From assembly GCA_030844895.1 (NCBI GenBank), contig JAUTDX010007431.1, forward strand, positions 1 to 64,000: 64,000 bases of DNA. Direction: 5' to 3'. Source of the DNA: Ambrosia x helenae. Taxonomy: Eukaryota; Streptophyta; Magnoliopsida; Asterales; Asteraceae. The notes under the pieces are model-generated. The model worked only from the letters and a program-made list of their open reading frames with translations, had not been told where the DNA came from and made no database searches. Made by a program: the position numbers and the translations under genes. This document shows positions 8,007 to 19,900 of this stretch, piece after piece (within the stretch, counting starts at the first letter, position 1; every line of letters starts with the position of its first letter).

Positions 8007-8583
8007 TGTGACACCCGGCAAATTCTGGTTAATAACGTTGTCTAGATGAAAGTCTACCTTAGCGAGTCACGCGTATATTGTACTTAACTGGGTTAGTTAA
8101 GTCGGGTTATGGTTCGGGAACTATCGGTTTAGTCTAGAGGGACATTGGATGTTGGTTTAGAGGTTCATTAGATGTCGGTCCTTAACCAAGTGTACACACG
8201 GTGACGATTTGTAGGATCGTCAGGGCATACGGAACATACGAGTCTCGAGTCCCGGGAATTGGTGAACGAGTGTGAACATGTGTATTTACTTGTGTTACGT
8301 GTTTATAATCATTATGTGACTTGTCGGTACGTGAATATGTGTTAACATATGTTAAAACGGAGTTTAACGCGCAAAACACACGAAACTAACCCCTATAGGC
8401 GATTAGGAAGCCTAATCACCTATAGGGGAGGCGAGTAGGGGACATTAAGGGCGATTAGGGGCCTACTCGTGTGAAGGTTCATGCGATTAGGCCTAATTGT
8501 GTGAACTTTCATGCGATTAGCAGTCCTAATCGCGTGTAAGGGCTGCATAATCGCTAGTTACGTGCTGGACGACTAAAAACGAC

Positions 8584-8591
8584 TATAAATA
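8584..8591 (+). promoter_or_regulatory. TATA box in the 3' LTR
   Basis: TATAAATA at the position homologous to 571. It could drive transcription outward into the satellite array at 10614 and beyond; nothing in the sequence shows that it does. Confidence 0.6.
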
Positions 8592-10085
8592 CCATACTTG
8601 ACCTCAAAAAATTCATTATACAAACCCTAGTCGTCCCATAACCCGCCCCAACACATAAACAACCTCTGGAAGGCGATTTTTGATCAAAATACAAGGTTTC
8701 AAGCTTGAATCATCATTCTTTCATAATCCTAAGGTTTGGTTTTCATCCATAAATCTTTATAAACGATTTTAATCAATCCCTAATGGTCCAGACCTGTTCT
8801 TAAACGAAAAAGCTTTCTGAAAATTGTTAATAAGGGTTGTTAATCGGATTATAACTAATATACATGCGTTATGGGTGTGTATGATTAGAAAGCTAGGATT
8901 TTTATGATTCATGATGATGGATTGATATGTTATTATGTTAGATCAGAATTGATATTGATAGTATGATGATAGAAATCTCAGTAATAGGATATTAGGGTTA
9001 TGATTACGCGTGTTAGGATGATGTTGCATGCTATGTGAATGGTGTTTTGATTACTTGGTTGCATGCAGGACTGATTACACGAGGTGAAACGAAGGATTTT
9101 TAGGATAGTGTTTGGGATGATATTGGGTGGTTACACACGTTCTGGATCTGATTTGGAGCGTTAAACGCGCGAAAAACCGGAACAGCAAGGTTACAGGCGA
9201 GTAGCATTCCTAATCGCCTATGTTATAGGCGAGTAGGGTGCTAATCGCCTATAACTCATGCGAGTAGAAGCCTACTCGTGTGACATTAGGGGCGATTAGC
9301 CCTAATTGCTAGTTTTTACATGCAATTAGCCCTAATTGCTAGTTTTTACATGCAATTAGCCCTAATTGCTAGTTTTTACATGCAATTAGCCCTAATTGCT
9401 AGTTTGTATATGCAATCAGTCCTAAATGCTAGTTTACGTTTCCTAATCGCGTGTACTGCTGCTGTAAGTGTAAATTAGCATTCCGAGACCCGATTTGACA
9501 TGTAGTAACATGCTAGGAACCTCGTAACATATATAATAACTTGGTAACATATGTTTGGATGTAATTCGGTGATACGTGAACTATGTGCTAGGACTTGTTG
9601 TGCGTTAACGTATGTTAAGTGTAATTGCGTTATTGTATGTTTTGGAGCGTAAACATAACACGGGGAGTCTCGGGTCACCAATGGGATGTCGAGTCTTGTA
9701 CTTTGGGTCAGTTAAACAGTCACGGTGTTTTCAAACGAACTTGGTTATGGTCTGGACATCTAGGGACTAATTAACCTGCGGGTTATTAGTCTAAGTACTT
9801 GTAACTGTCATATGTTAGGTCGCCGCTTTACGGGACTAGCATAGCAGCTGAGTTTACTCGGGTTAAGGAGTAACGCAACTTAAGGTGAGTTTACGGCCCC
9901 TCTTTTAAACTGGTTTTATACTTTCGGGGGAGAAAACATGTGTTAAAACGATTATTTGGTAACTACTGTCATACTATGGGTTTCTATTGTGTACTACACG
10001 ATCTTTGGAAGTCCCGGGGGAACCATGAATGTGCGGGTTTGCACAACGGGGAAATGTGAATAGCGCTATTGGGAGTGACCAACCC

Positions 10086-10115
10086 CGCTCGTCGGCTTGG
10101 AGGGCCGGGCGAGTG
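10086..10115 (+). promoter_or_regulatory. GC-rich hairpin in the 3' LTR, both stems intact
   Basis: Outer stem CGCTCG (10086-10091) with CGAGTG (10110-10115). Inner stem CGGC (10093-10096) with GCCG (10104-10107). The internal loop is T against GG. Element B has CACCCG/CGGGTG and CGGCT/AGCCG with the same T/GG loop. Confidence 0.55.
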
Positions 10116-10613
10116 CATATTGTCTCAAACAGGAACAACAGGAACAATTGGTACTTTTCGGGCACAACATCTGGTATTCGAGTTAGTAATGGTTTTCCAA
10201 TCGTGGTAGTAACAAAACGTACGCCTAGCTAGCGTATACTGGTTTTCGATTTGTTATAGTATGGACAGGTTGACTTGGTACTTGGATACAAAACCTGTAA
10301 ACTCACTAGCATTTTTGTGCTGACGTAAACTTTTACATGTTTTCTCAGGTCGCTAAGGTAGCACAGTGGAACTAGGGCGCACGCGTCTGCACGGCGTCTA
10401 GCTAGAGTTGCATGATTTTACAAACATTGAACATTGGTTTATTATTGAATAATTGTTTTGAATAAGCTTCCGCTGTAAACGGGAATTTTTAAACTATGTT
10501 TTGAAATTGCATTTAAATTCATTTAGACTTGTTTATTGTGATCGTTGGTTTGGATCCTGGTTTGTCATGCGCCTCGCGGTAAAACTCCGCAAGTGGATTT
10601 TGAGGGTGTGACA

Positions 10614-10979
10614 TATATCGCCTTAATGGTTTCATTTAGATGTATGAAATGATTTTCGGTGATTTTGAAATGCCGCCACCCTCTTTAAGAGGTTAAAAAT
10701 GGTCTAAGCCTCAAATAAAAGTAAAATTTAAGGTGACATTGAAAGTGGATTTACGTAAAAACATGTAAATTACAAAATCAAGAATGACTACGTCAATCTA
10801 AATCATGTGTCAACCCCCTTCGAGCGAGTTTCACCATCGCTCAGATAAGAACTCGGTCAATCAAACACCTGATTCCATCACAAAAGGCTTATTTTCAATT
10901 GTAATCATTTTCGACGCTTTATTTTCATTTTATTTCTAAGCCTCGTGTATATCAACATTCCCATTAAATAGAACGCATG
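10614..10979. repeat. Representative satellite monomer with three dyad symmetries
   Basis: A 366-bp monomer. The array consensus has three short inverted repeats. CCTCTT-T-AAGAGG is a near-perfect palindrome. GAGCGA and TCGCTC are separated by 9 nt. CGAGGCTT and AAGCCTCG are separated by an AT-rich 18-nt loop. In this monomer the third is weakened because GAGGC reads GACGC. The length is close to two nucleosome repeats, which is common for plant satellites. I found no convincing CENP-B box. Confidence 0.8.
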
Positions 10980-13900
10980 TATATCGCCTTAATAGTTTCA
11001 TTTAGATGTATGAAATTATTTTCGGTGATTTTGAAATGCCGCCACCCTCTTTAATATGTTAAAAATGGTCTAAGCCTCAAATAAAAGTAAAACTTAAGGG
11101 GATATTGAAAGTGGATTTACGTAAAAACATGTAAATTACAAAACCAAGAATGACTACGTCAATCTAAATGATGTGTCAACCCCCTTCGAGCGAGTTTCAC
11201 CATCGCTCAGATAAGAACTCGATCAATCAAACACCTGATTCCATCACAAAGACTTATTTTCAATTGTAATTATTTTCGAGGCTTTATTTTCATTTTATTT
11301 CTAAGCCTCGTGTATATCATCATTCCCATTAAATAGAACGCATGTATATCGCCTTAATGGTTTCATTTAGATGTATGAAATGATTTTCGGTGATTTTGAA
11401 ATGCCGCCACCCTCTTTAAGAGGTTAAAAATGGTCTAAGCCTCAAATAAAAGTAAAAATATAGGTGACATTGAAAGTGGATTTACGTAAAAACATGTAAA
11501 TTACAAAACCAAGAATGACTACGTCAATCTAAATCATGTGTCAACCCCCTTCGAGCGGGTTTCACCATCGCTCAGATAAGAACTCGGTCAATCAAACACC
11601 TGATTCCATCACAAAAGGCTTATTTTCAATTGTAATCATTTTCGAAGCTTTATTTTCATTTTATTTCTAAGCCTCGTGTATATCAACATCCCATTAAATA
11701 GAACGCATGTATATCGCCTTAATAGTTTCATTTAGATGTATGAAATGATTTTCGGTGATTTTGAAATGCCGCCACCCTCTTTAAGAGGTTAAAAATGGTC
11801 TAAGCCTCAAATAAAAGTAAAATTTAAGGTGACATTGAAAGTGGATTTACGTAAAAACATGTAAATTACAAAACCAAGAATGACTACGTCAATCTAAATC
11901 ATGTGTCAACCCCCTTCGAGCGAGTTTCACCATCGCTCAGATAAGAACTCGGTCAATCAAACACCTGATTCCATCCCAAAAGACTTATTTTCAATTGTAA
12001 TCATTTTCGACGCTTTATTTTCATTTTATTTCTAAGCCTCGTGTATATCAACATTCCCATTAAATAGAACGCATGTATATCGCCTTAATAGTTTCATTTA
12101 GATGTATGAAATTATTTTCGGTGATTTTGAAATGCCGCCACCCTCTTTAATATGTTAAAAATGGTCTAAGCCTCAAATAAAAGTAAAACTTAAGGGGATA
12201 TTGAAAGTGGATTTACGTAAAAACATGTAAATTACAAAACCAAGAATGACTACGTCAATCTAAATGATGTGTCAACCCCCTTCGAGCGAGTTTCACCATC
12301 GCTCAGATAAGAACTCGATCAATCAAACACCTGATTCCATCACAAAGACTTATTTTCAATTGTAATTATTTTCGAGGCTTTATTTTCATTTTATTTCTAA
12401 GCCTCGTGTATATCATCATTCCCATTAAATAGAACGCATGTATATCGCCTTAATGGTTTCATTTAGATGTATGAAATGATTTTCGGTGATTTTGAAATGC
12501 CGCCACCCTCTTTAAGAGGTTAAAAATGGTCTAAGCCTCAAATAAAAGTAAAATTTAAGGTGACATTGAAAGTGGATTTACGTAAAAACATGTAAATTAC
12601 ATAACCAATAATGACTACGTCAATCTAAATCATGTGTCAACCCCCTTTGAGCGAGTTTCACCATCGCTCAGATAAGAACTCGGTCAATCAAACACCTGAT
12701 TCCATCACAAAAGACTTATTTTCAATTGTAATCATTTTCGAGGCTTTATTTTCATTTTATTTCTAAGCCTCGTGTATATCAACATTCCCATTAAATAGAA
12801 CGCATGTATATTGCCTTAATGGTTTCATTTAGATGTATGAAATGATTTTCGGTGATTTTGAAATGCCGCCACCCTCTTGAAGAGGTTAAAAATCGTCTAA
12901 GCCTCAAATAAAAGTAAAATTTAAGGTGACATTGAAAGTGGATTTACGTAAAAACATGTAAATTACATAACCAAGAATGACTACGTCAATCTAAATCATG
13001 TGTCAACCCCCTTTGAGCGAGTTTCACCATCGCTCAGATAAGAACTCGGTCAATCAAACACCTGATTCCATCACAAAAGACTTATTTTCAATTGTAATCA
13101 TTTTCGAGGCTTTATTTTCATTTTATTTCTAAGCCTCGTGTATATCAACATTCCCATTAAATAGAACGCATGTATATTGCCTTAATGGTTTCATTTAGAT
13201 GTATGAAATGATTTTCGGTGATTTTGAAATGTCGCCACCCTCTTTAAGAGATTAAAAATGGTCTAAGCCTCAAATAAAAGTAAAATTTAAGGTGACATTG
13301 AAAGTGGATTTACGTAAAAACATGTAAATTACATAACCAATAATGACTACGTCAATCTAAATGATGTGTCAACCCCCTTCGAGCGAGTTTCACCATCGCT
13401 CAGATAAGAACTCGATCAATCAAACACCTGATTCCATCACAAAAGACTTATTTTCAATTGTAATCATTTTCGAGGGTTTATTTTCATTTTATTTCTAAGC
13501 CTCGTGTATATCAACATTCCCATTAAATAGAACGCATGTATATCGCCTTAATGGTTTCATTTAGATGTATGAAATGATTTTCGGTGATTTTGAAATGTCG
13601 CCACCCTCTTTAAGAGGTTAAAAATGGTCTAAGCCTCAAATAAAAGTAAAATTTAAGGTGACATTGAAAGTGGATTTACGTAAAAACATGTAAATTACAA
13701 AACCAAGAATGACTACGTCAATCTAAATCATGTGTCAACCCCCTTCGAGCGAGTTTCACCATCGCTCAGATAAGAACTCGGTCAATCAAACACCTGATTC
13801 CATCACAAAAGACTTATTTTCAATTGTAATCATTTTCGACGCTTTATTTTCATTTTATTTCTAAGCCTCGTGTATATCAACATTCCCATTAAATAGAACG

Positions 13901-16900
13901 CATGTATATCGCCTTAATAGTTTCATTTAGATGTATGAAATTATTTTCGGTGATTTTGAAATGCCGCCACCCTCTTTAATATGTTAAAAATGGTCTAAGC
14001 CTCAAATAAAAGTAAAACTTAAGGGGATATTGAAAGTGGATTTACGTAAAAACATGTAAATTACAAAACCAAGAATGACTACGTCAATCTAAATGATGTG
14101 TCAACCCCCTTCGAGCGAGTTTCACCATCGCTCAGATAAGAACTCGATCAATCAAACACCTGATTCCATCACAAAGACTTATTTTCAATTGTAATTATTT
14201 TCGAGGCTTTATTTTCATTTTATTTCTAAGCCTCGTGTATATCATCATTCCCATTAAATAGAACGCATGTATATCGCCTTAATGGTTTCATTTAGATGTA
14301 TGAAATGATTTTCGGTGATTTTGAAATGCCGCCACCCTCTTTAAGAGGTTAAAAATGGTCTAAGCCTCAAATAAAAGTAAAATTTAAGGTGACATTGAAA
14401 GTGGATTTACGTAAAAACATGTAAATTACAAAACCAAGAATGACTACGTCAATCTAAATCATGTGTCAACCCCCTTCGAGCGAGTTTCACCATCGCTCAG
14501 ATAAGAACTCGGTCATTCAAACACCTGATTCCATCACAAAAGGCTTATTTTCAATTGTAATCATTTTCGAAGCTTTATTTTCATTTTATTTCTAAGCCTC
14601 GTGTATATCAACATCCCATTAAATAGAACGCATGTATATCGCCTTAATAGTTTCATTTAGATGTATGAAATGATTTTCGGTGATTTTGAAATGCCGCCAC
14701 CCTCTTTAAGAGGTTAAAAATGGTCTAAGCCTCAAATAAAAGTAAAATTTAAGGTGACATTGAAAGTGGATTTACGTAAAAACATGTAAATTACAAAACC
14801 AAGAATGACTACGTCAATCTAAATCATGTGTCAACCCCCTTCGAGCGAGTTTCACCATCGCTCAGATAAGAACTCGGTCAATCAAACACCTGATTCCATC
14901 CCAAAAGACTTATTTTCAATTGTAATCATTTTCGACGCTTTATTTTCATTTTATTTCTAAGCCTCGTGTATATCAACATTCCCATTAAATAGAACGCATG
15001 TATATCGCCTTAATAGTTTCATTTAGATGTATGAAATTATTTTCGGTGATTTTGAAATGCCGCCACCCTCTTTAATATGTTAAAAATGGTCTAAGCCTCA
15101 AATAAAAGTAAAACTTAAGGGGATATTGAAAGTGGATTTACGTAAAAACATGTAAATTACAAAACCAAGAATGACTACGTCAATCTAAATGATGTGTCAA
15201 CCCCCTTCGAGCGAGTTTCACCATCGCTCAGATAAGAACTCGATCAATCAAACACCTGATTCCATCACAAAGACTTATTTTCAATTGTAATTATTTTCGA
15301 GGCTTTATTTTCATTTTATTTCTAAGCCTCGTGTATATCATCATTCCCATTAAATAGAACGCATGTATATCGCCTTAATGGTTTCATTTAGATGTATGAA
15401 ATGATTTTCGGTGATTTTGAAATGCCGCCACCCTCTTTAAGAGGTTAAAAATGGTCTAAGCCTCAAATAAAAGTAAAATTTAAGGTGACATTGAAAGTGG
15501 ATTTACGTAAAAACATGTAAATTACATAACCAATAATGACTACGTCAATCTAAATCATGTGTCAACCCCCTTTGAGCGAGTTTCACCACCGCTCAGATAA
15601 GAACTCGGTCAATCAAACACCTGATTCCATCACAAAAGACTTATTTTCAATTGTAATCATTTTCGAGGCTTTATTTTCATTTTATTTCTAAGCCTCGTGT
15701 ATATCAACATTCCCATTAAATAGAACGCATGTATATTGCCTTAATGGTTTCATTTAGATGTATGAAATGATTTTCGGTGATTTTGAAATGCCGCCACCCT
15801 CTTTAAGAGGTTAAAAATCGTCTAAGCCTCAAATAAAAGTAAAATTTAAGGTGACATTGAAAGTGGATTTACGTAAAAACATGTAAATTACATAACCAAG
15901 AATGACTACGTCAATCTAAATCATGTGTCAACCCCCTTTGAGCGAGTTTCACCATCGCTCAGATAAGAACTCGGTCAATCAAACACCTGATTCCATCACA
16001 AAAGACTTATTTTCAATTGTAATCATTTTCGAGGCTTTATTTTCATTTTATTTCTAAGCCTCGTGTATATCAACATTCCCATTAAATAGAACGCATGTAT
16101 ATCGCCTTAATGGTTTCATTTAGATGTATGAAATGATTTTCGGTGATTTTGAAATGTCGCCACCCTCTTTAAGAGATTAAAAATGGTCTAAGCCTCAAAT
16201 AAAAGTAAAATTTAAGGTGACATTGAAAGTGGATTTACGTAAAAACATGTAAATTACATAACCAATAATGACTACGTCAATCTAAATGATGTGTCAACCC
16301 CCTTCGAGCGAGTTTCACCATCGCTCAGATAAGAACTCGATCAATCAAACACCTGATTCCATCACAAAAGACTTATTTTCAATTGTAATCATTTTCGAGG
16401 GTTTATTTTCATTTTATTTCTAAGCCTCGTGTATATCAACATTCCCATTAAATAGAACGCATGTATATCGCCTTAATGGTTTCATTTAGATGTATGAAAT
16501 GATTTTCGGTGATTTTGAAATGTCGCCACCCTCTTTAAGAGGTTAAAAATGGTCTAAGCCTCAAATAAAAGTAAAATTTAAGGTGACATTGAAAGTGGAT
16601 TTACGTAAAAACATGTAAATTACAAAACCAAGAATGACTACGTCAATCTAAATCATGTGTCAACCCCCTTCGAGCGAGTTTCACCATCGCTCAGATAAGA
16701 ACTCGGTCAATCAAACACCTGATTCCATCACAAAAGACTTATTTTCAATTGTAATCATTTTCGACGCTTTATTTTCATTTTATTTCTAAGCCTCGTGTAT
16801 ATCAACATTCCCATTAAATAGAACGCATGTATATCGCCTTAATAGTTTCATTTAGATGTATGAAATTATTTTCGGTGATTTTGAAATGCCGCCACCCTCT

Positions 16901-19900
16901 TTAATATGTTAAAAATGGTCTAAGCCTCAAATAAAAGTAAAACTTAAGGGGATATTGAAAGTGGATTTACGTAAAAACATGTAAATTACAAAACCAAGAA
17001 TGACTACGTCAATCTAAATGATGTGTCAACCCCCTTCGAGCGAGTTTCACCATCGCTCAGATAAGAACTCGATCAATCAAACACCTGATTCCATCACAAA
17101 GACTTATTTTCAATTGTAATTATTTTCGAGGCTTTATTTTCATTTTATTTCTAAGCCTCGTGTATATCATCATTCCCATTAAATAGAACGCATGTATATC
17201 GCCTTAATGGTTTCATTTAGATGTATGAAATGATTTTCGGTGATTTTGAAATGCCGCCACCCTCTTTAAGAGGTTAAAAATGGTCTAAGCCTCAAATAAA
17301 AGTAAAATTTAAGGTGACATTGAAAGTGGATTTACGTAAAAACATGTAAATTACAAAACCAAGAATGACTACGTCAATCTAAATCATGTGTCAACCCCCT
17401 TCGAGCGAGTTTCACCATCGCTCAGATAAGAACTCGGTCAATCAAACACCTGATTCCATCACAAAAGGCTTATTTTCAATTGTAATCATTTTCGAAGCTT
17501 TATTTTCATTTTATTTCTAAGCCTCGTGTATATCAACATCCCATTAAATAGAACGCATGTATATCGCCTTAATAGTTTCATTTAGATGTATGAAATGATT
17601 TTCGGTGATTTTGAAATGCCGCCACCCTCTTTAAGAGGTTAAAAATGGTCTAAGCCTCAAATAAAAGTAAAATTTAAGGTGACATTGAAAGTGGATTTAC
17701 GTAAAAACATGTAAATTACAAAACCAAGAATGACTACGTCAATCTAAATCATGTGTCAACCCCCTTCGAGCGAGTTTCACCATCGCTCAGATAAGAACTC
17801 GGTCAATCAAACACCTGATTCCATCCCAAAAGACTTATTTTCAATTGTAATCATTTTCGACGCTTTATTTTCATTTTATTTCTAAGCCTCGTGTATATCA
17901 ACATTCCCATTAAATAGAACGCATGTATATCGCCTTAATAGTTTCATTTAGATGTATGAAATTATTTTCGGTGATTTTGAAATGCCGCCACCCTCTTTAA
18001 TATGTTAAAAATGGTCTAAGCCTCAAATAAAAGTAAAACTTAAGGGGATATTGAAAGTGGATTTACGTAAAAACATGTAAATTACAAAACCAAGAATGAC
18101 TACGTCAATCTAAATGATGTGTCAACCCCCTTCGAGCGAGTTTCACCATCGCTCAGATAAGAACTCGATCAATCAAACACCTGATTCCATCACAAAGACT
18201 TATTTTCAATTGTAATTATTTTCGAGGCTTTATTTTCATTTTATTTCTAAGCCTCGTGTATATCATCATTCCCATTAAATAGAACGCATGTATATCGCCT
18301 TAATGGTTTCATTTAGATGTATGAAATGATTTTCGGTGATTTTGAAATGCCGCCACCCTCTTTAAGAGGTTAAAAATGGTCTAAGCCTCAAATAAAAGTA
18401 AAATTTAAGGTGACATTGAAAGTGGATTTACGTAAAAACATGTAAATTACATAACCAATAATGACTACGTCAATCTAAATCATGTGTCAACCCCCTTTGA
18501 GCGAGTTTCACCACCGCTCAGATAAGAACTCGGTCAATCAAACACCTGATTCCATCACAAAAGACTTATTTTCAATTGTAATCATTTTCGAGGCTTTATT
18601 TTCATTTTATTTCTAAGCCTCGTGTATATCAACATTCCCATTAAATAGAACGCATGTATATTGCCTTAATGGTTTCATTTAGATGTATGAAATGATTTTC
18701 GGTGATTTTGAAATGCCGCCACCCTCTTTAAGAGGTTAAAAATCGTCTAAGCCTCAAATAAAAGTAAAATTTAAGGTGACATTGAAAGTGGATTTACGTA
18801 AAAACATGTAAATTACATAACCAAGAATGACTACGTCAATCTAAATCATGTGTCAACCCCCTTTGAGCGAGTTTCACCATCGCTCAGATAAGAACTCGGT
18901 CAATCAAACACCTGATTCCATCACAAAAGACTTATTTTCAATTGTAATCATTTTCGAGGCTTTATTTTCATTTTATTTCTAAGCCTCGTGTATATCAACA
19001 TTCCCATTAAATAGAACGCATGTATATCGCCTTAATGGTTTCATTTAGATGTATGAAATGATTTTCGGTGATTTTGAAATGTCGCCACCCTCTTTAAGAG
19101 ATTAAAAATGGTCTAAGCCTCAAATAAAAGTAAAATTTAAGGTGACATTGAAAGTGGATTTACGTAAAAACATGTAAATTACATAACCAATAATGACTAC
19201 GTCAATCTAAATGATGTGTCAACCCCCTTCGAGCGAGTTTCACCATCGCTCAGATAAGAACTCGATCAATCAAACACCTGATTCCATCACAAAAGACTTA
19301 TTTTCAATTGTAATCATTTTCGAGGGTTTATTTTCATTTTATTTCTAAGCCTCGTGTATATCAACATTCCCATTAAATAGAACGCATGTATATCGCCTTA
19401 ATGGTTTCATTTAGATGTATGAAATGATTTTCGGTGATTTTGAAATGTCGCCACCCTCTTTAAGAGGTTAAAAATGGTCTAAGCCTCAAATAAAAGTAAA
19501 ATTTAAGGTGACATTGAAAGTGGATTTACGTAAAAACATGTAAATTACAAAACCAAGAATGACTACGTCAATCTAAATCATGTGTCAACCCCCTTCGAGC
19601 GAGTTTCACCATCGCTCAGATAAGAACTCGGTCAATCAAACACCTGATTCCATCACAAAAGACTTATTTTCAATTGTAATCATTTTCGACGCTTTATTTT
19701 CATTTTATTTCTAAGCCTCGTGTATATCAACATTCCCATTAAATAGAACGCATGTATATCGCCTTAATAGTTTCATTTAGATGTATGAAATTATTTTCGG
19801 TGATTTTGAAATGCCGCCACCCTCTTTAATATGTTAAAAATGGTCTAAGCCTCAAATAAAAGTAAAACTTAAGGGGATATTGAAAGTGGATTTACGTAAA

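Larger units (their letters stand above)
1..10613 (+). mobile_element. LTR retrotransposon A (Ty3/gypsy chromovirus, Tekay/Del-like), degraded gag-pol
   Basis: Order on the plus strand: 5' LTR, tRNA-iMet primer site, leader, gag-pol remnant (gag, zinc knuckles, protease, RT, RNase H, integrase, chromodomain-like tail), polypurine tract, 3' LTR. The window begins 16 bp inside the 5' LTR, judged against the 3' LTR start TGTGACACCC at 8007, so the left target duplication is outside the window. The 3' LTR ends ...GTGTGACA at 10613 and runs straight into the satellite, so A is inserted in the array at least on its right side. The RT-RNase H-integrase order and a C-terminal chromodomain-like tail place it in the chromovirus branch. 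Tekay/Del is my best clade guess, from long LTRs and general sequence resemblance. Gag-pol is interrupted by many single-base indels. Confidence 0.93.
8007..10613 (+). repeat. 3' LTR of element A
   Basis: It starts TGTGACACCC and ends GGGTGTGACA, 2607 bp. The ends are imperfect inverted repeats beginning TG and ending CA. The TATA box is at 8584-8591, motif clusters at about 8393-8560 and 9195-9435 (four full minisatellite units), and the GC-rich hairpin at 10086-10115. Compared with the 5' LTR it has several deletions of 10-25 bp near 9000-9110 and many single-base indels. It abuts satellite sequence at 10614. Confidence 0.95.

Noticed and set aside
10614..10979. Monomer as a dimer of two ~182-bp half units
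   Set aside because: The two halves share only short words such as ATTTTCG at unequal spacing. I see no half-length periodicity.
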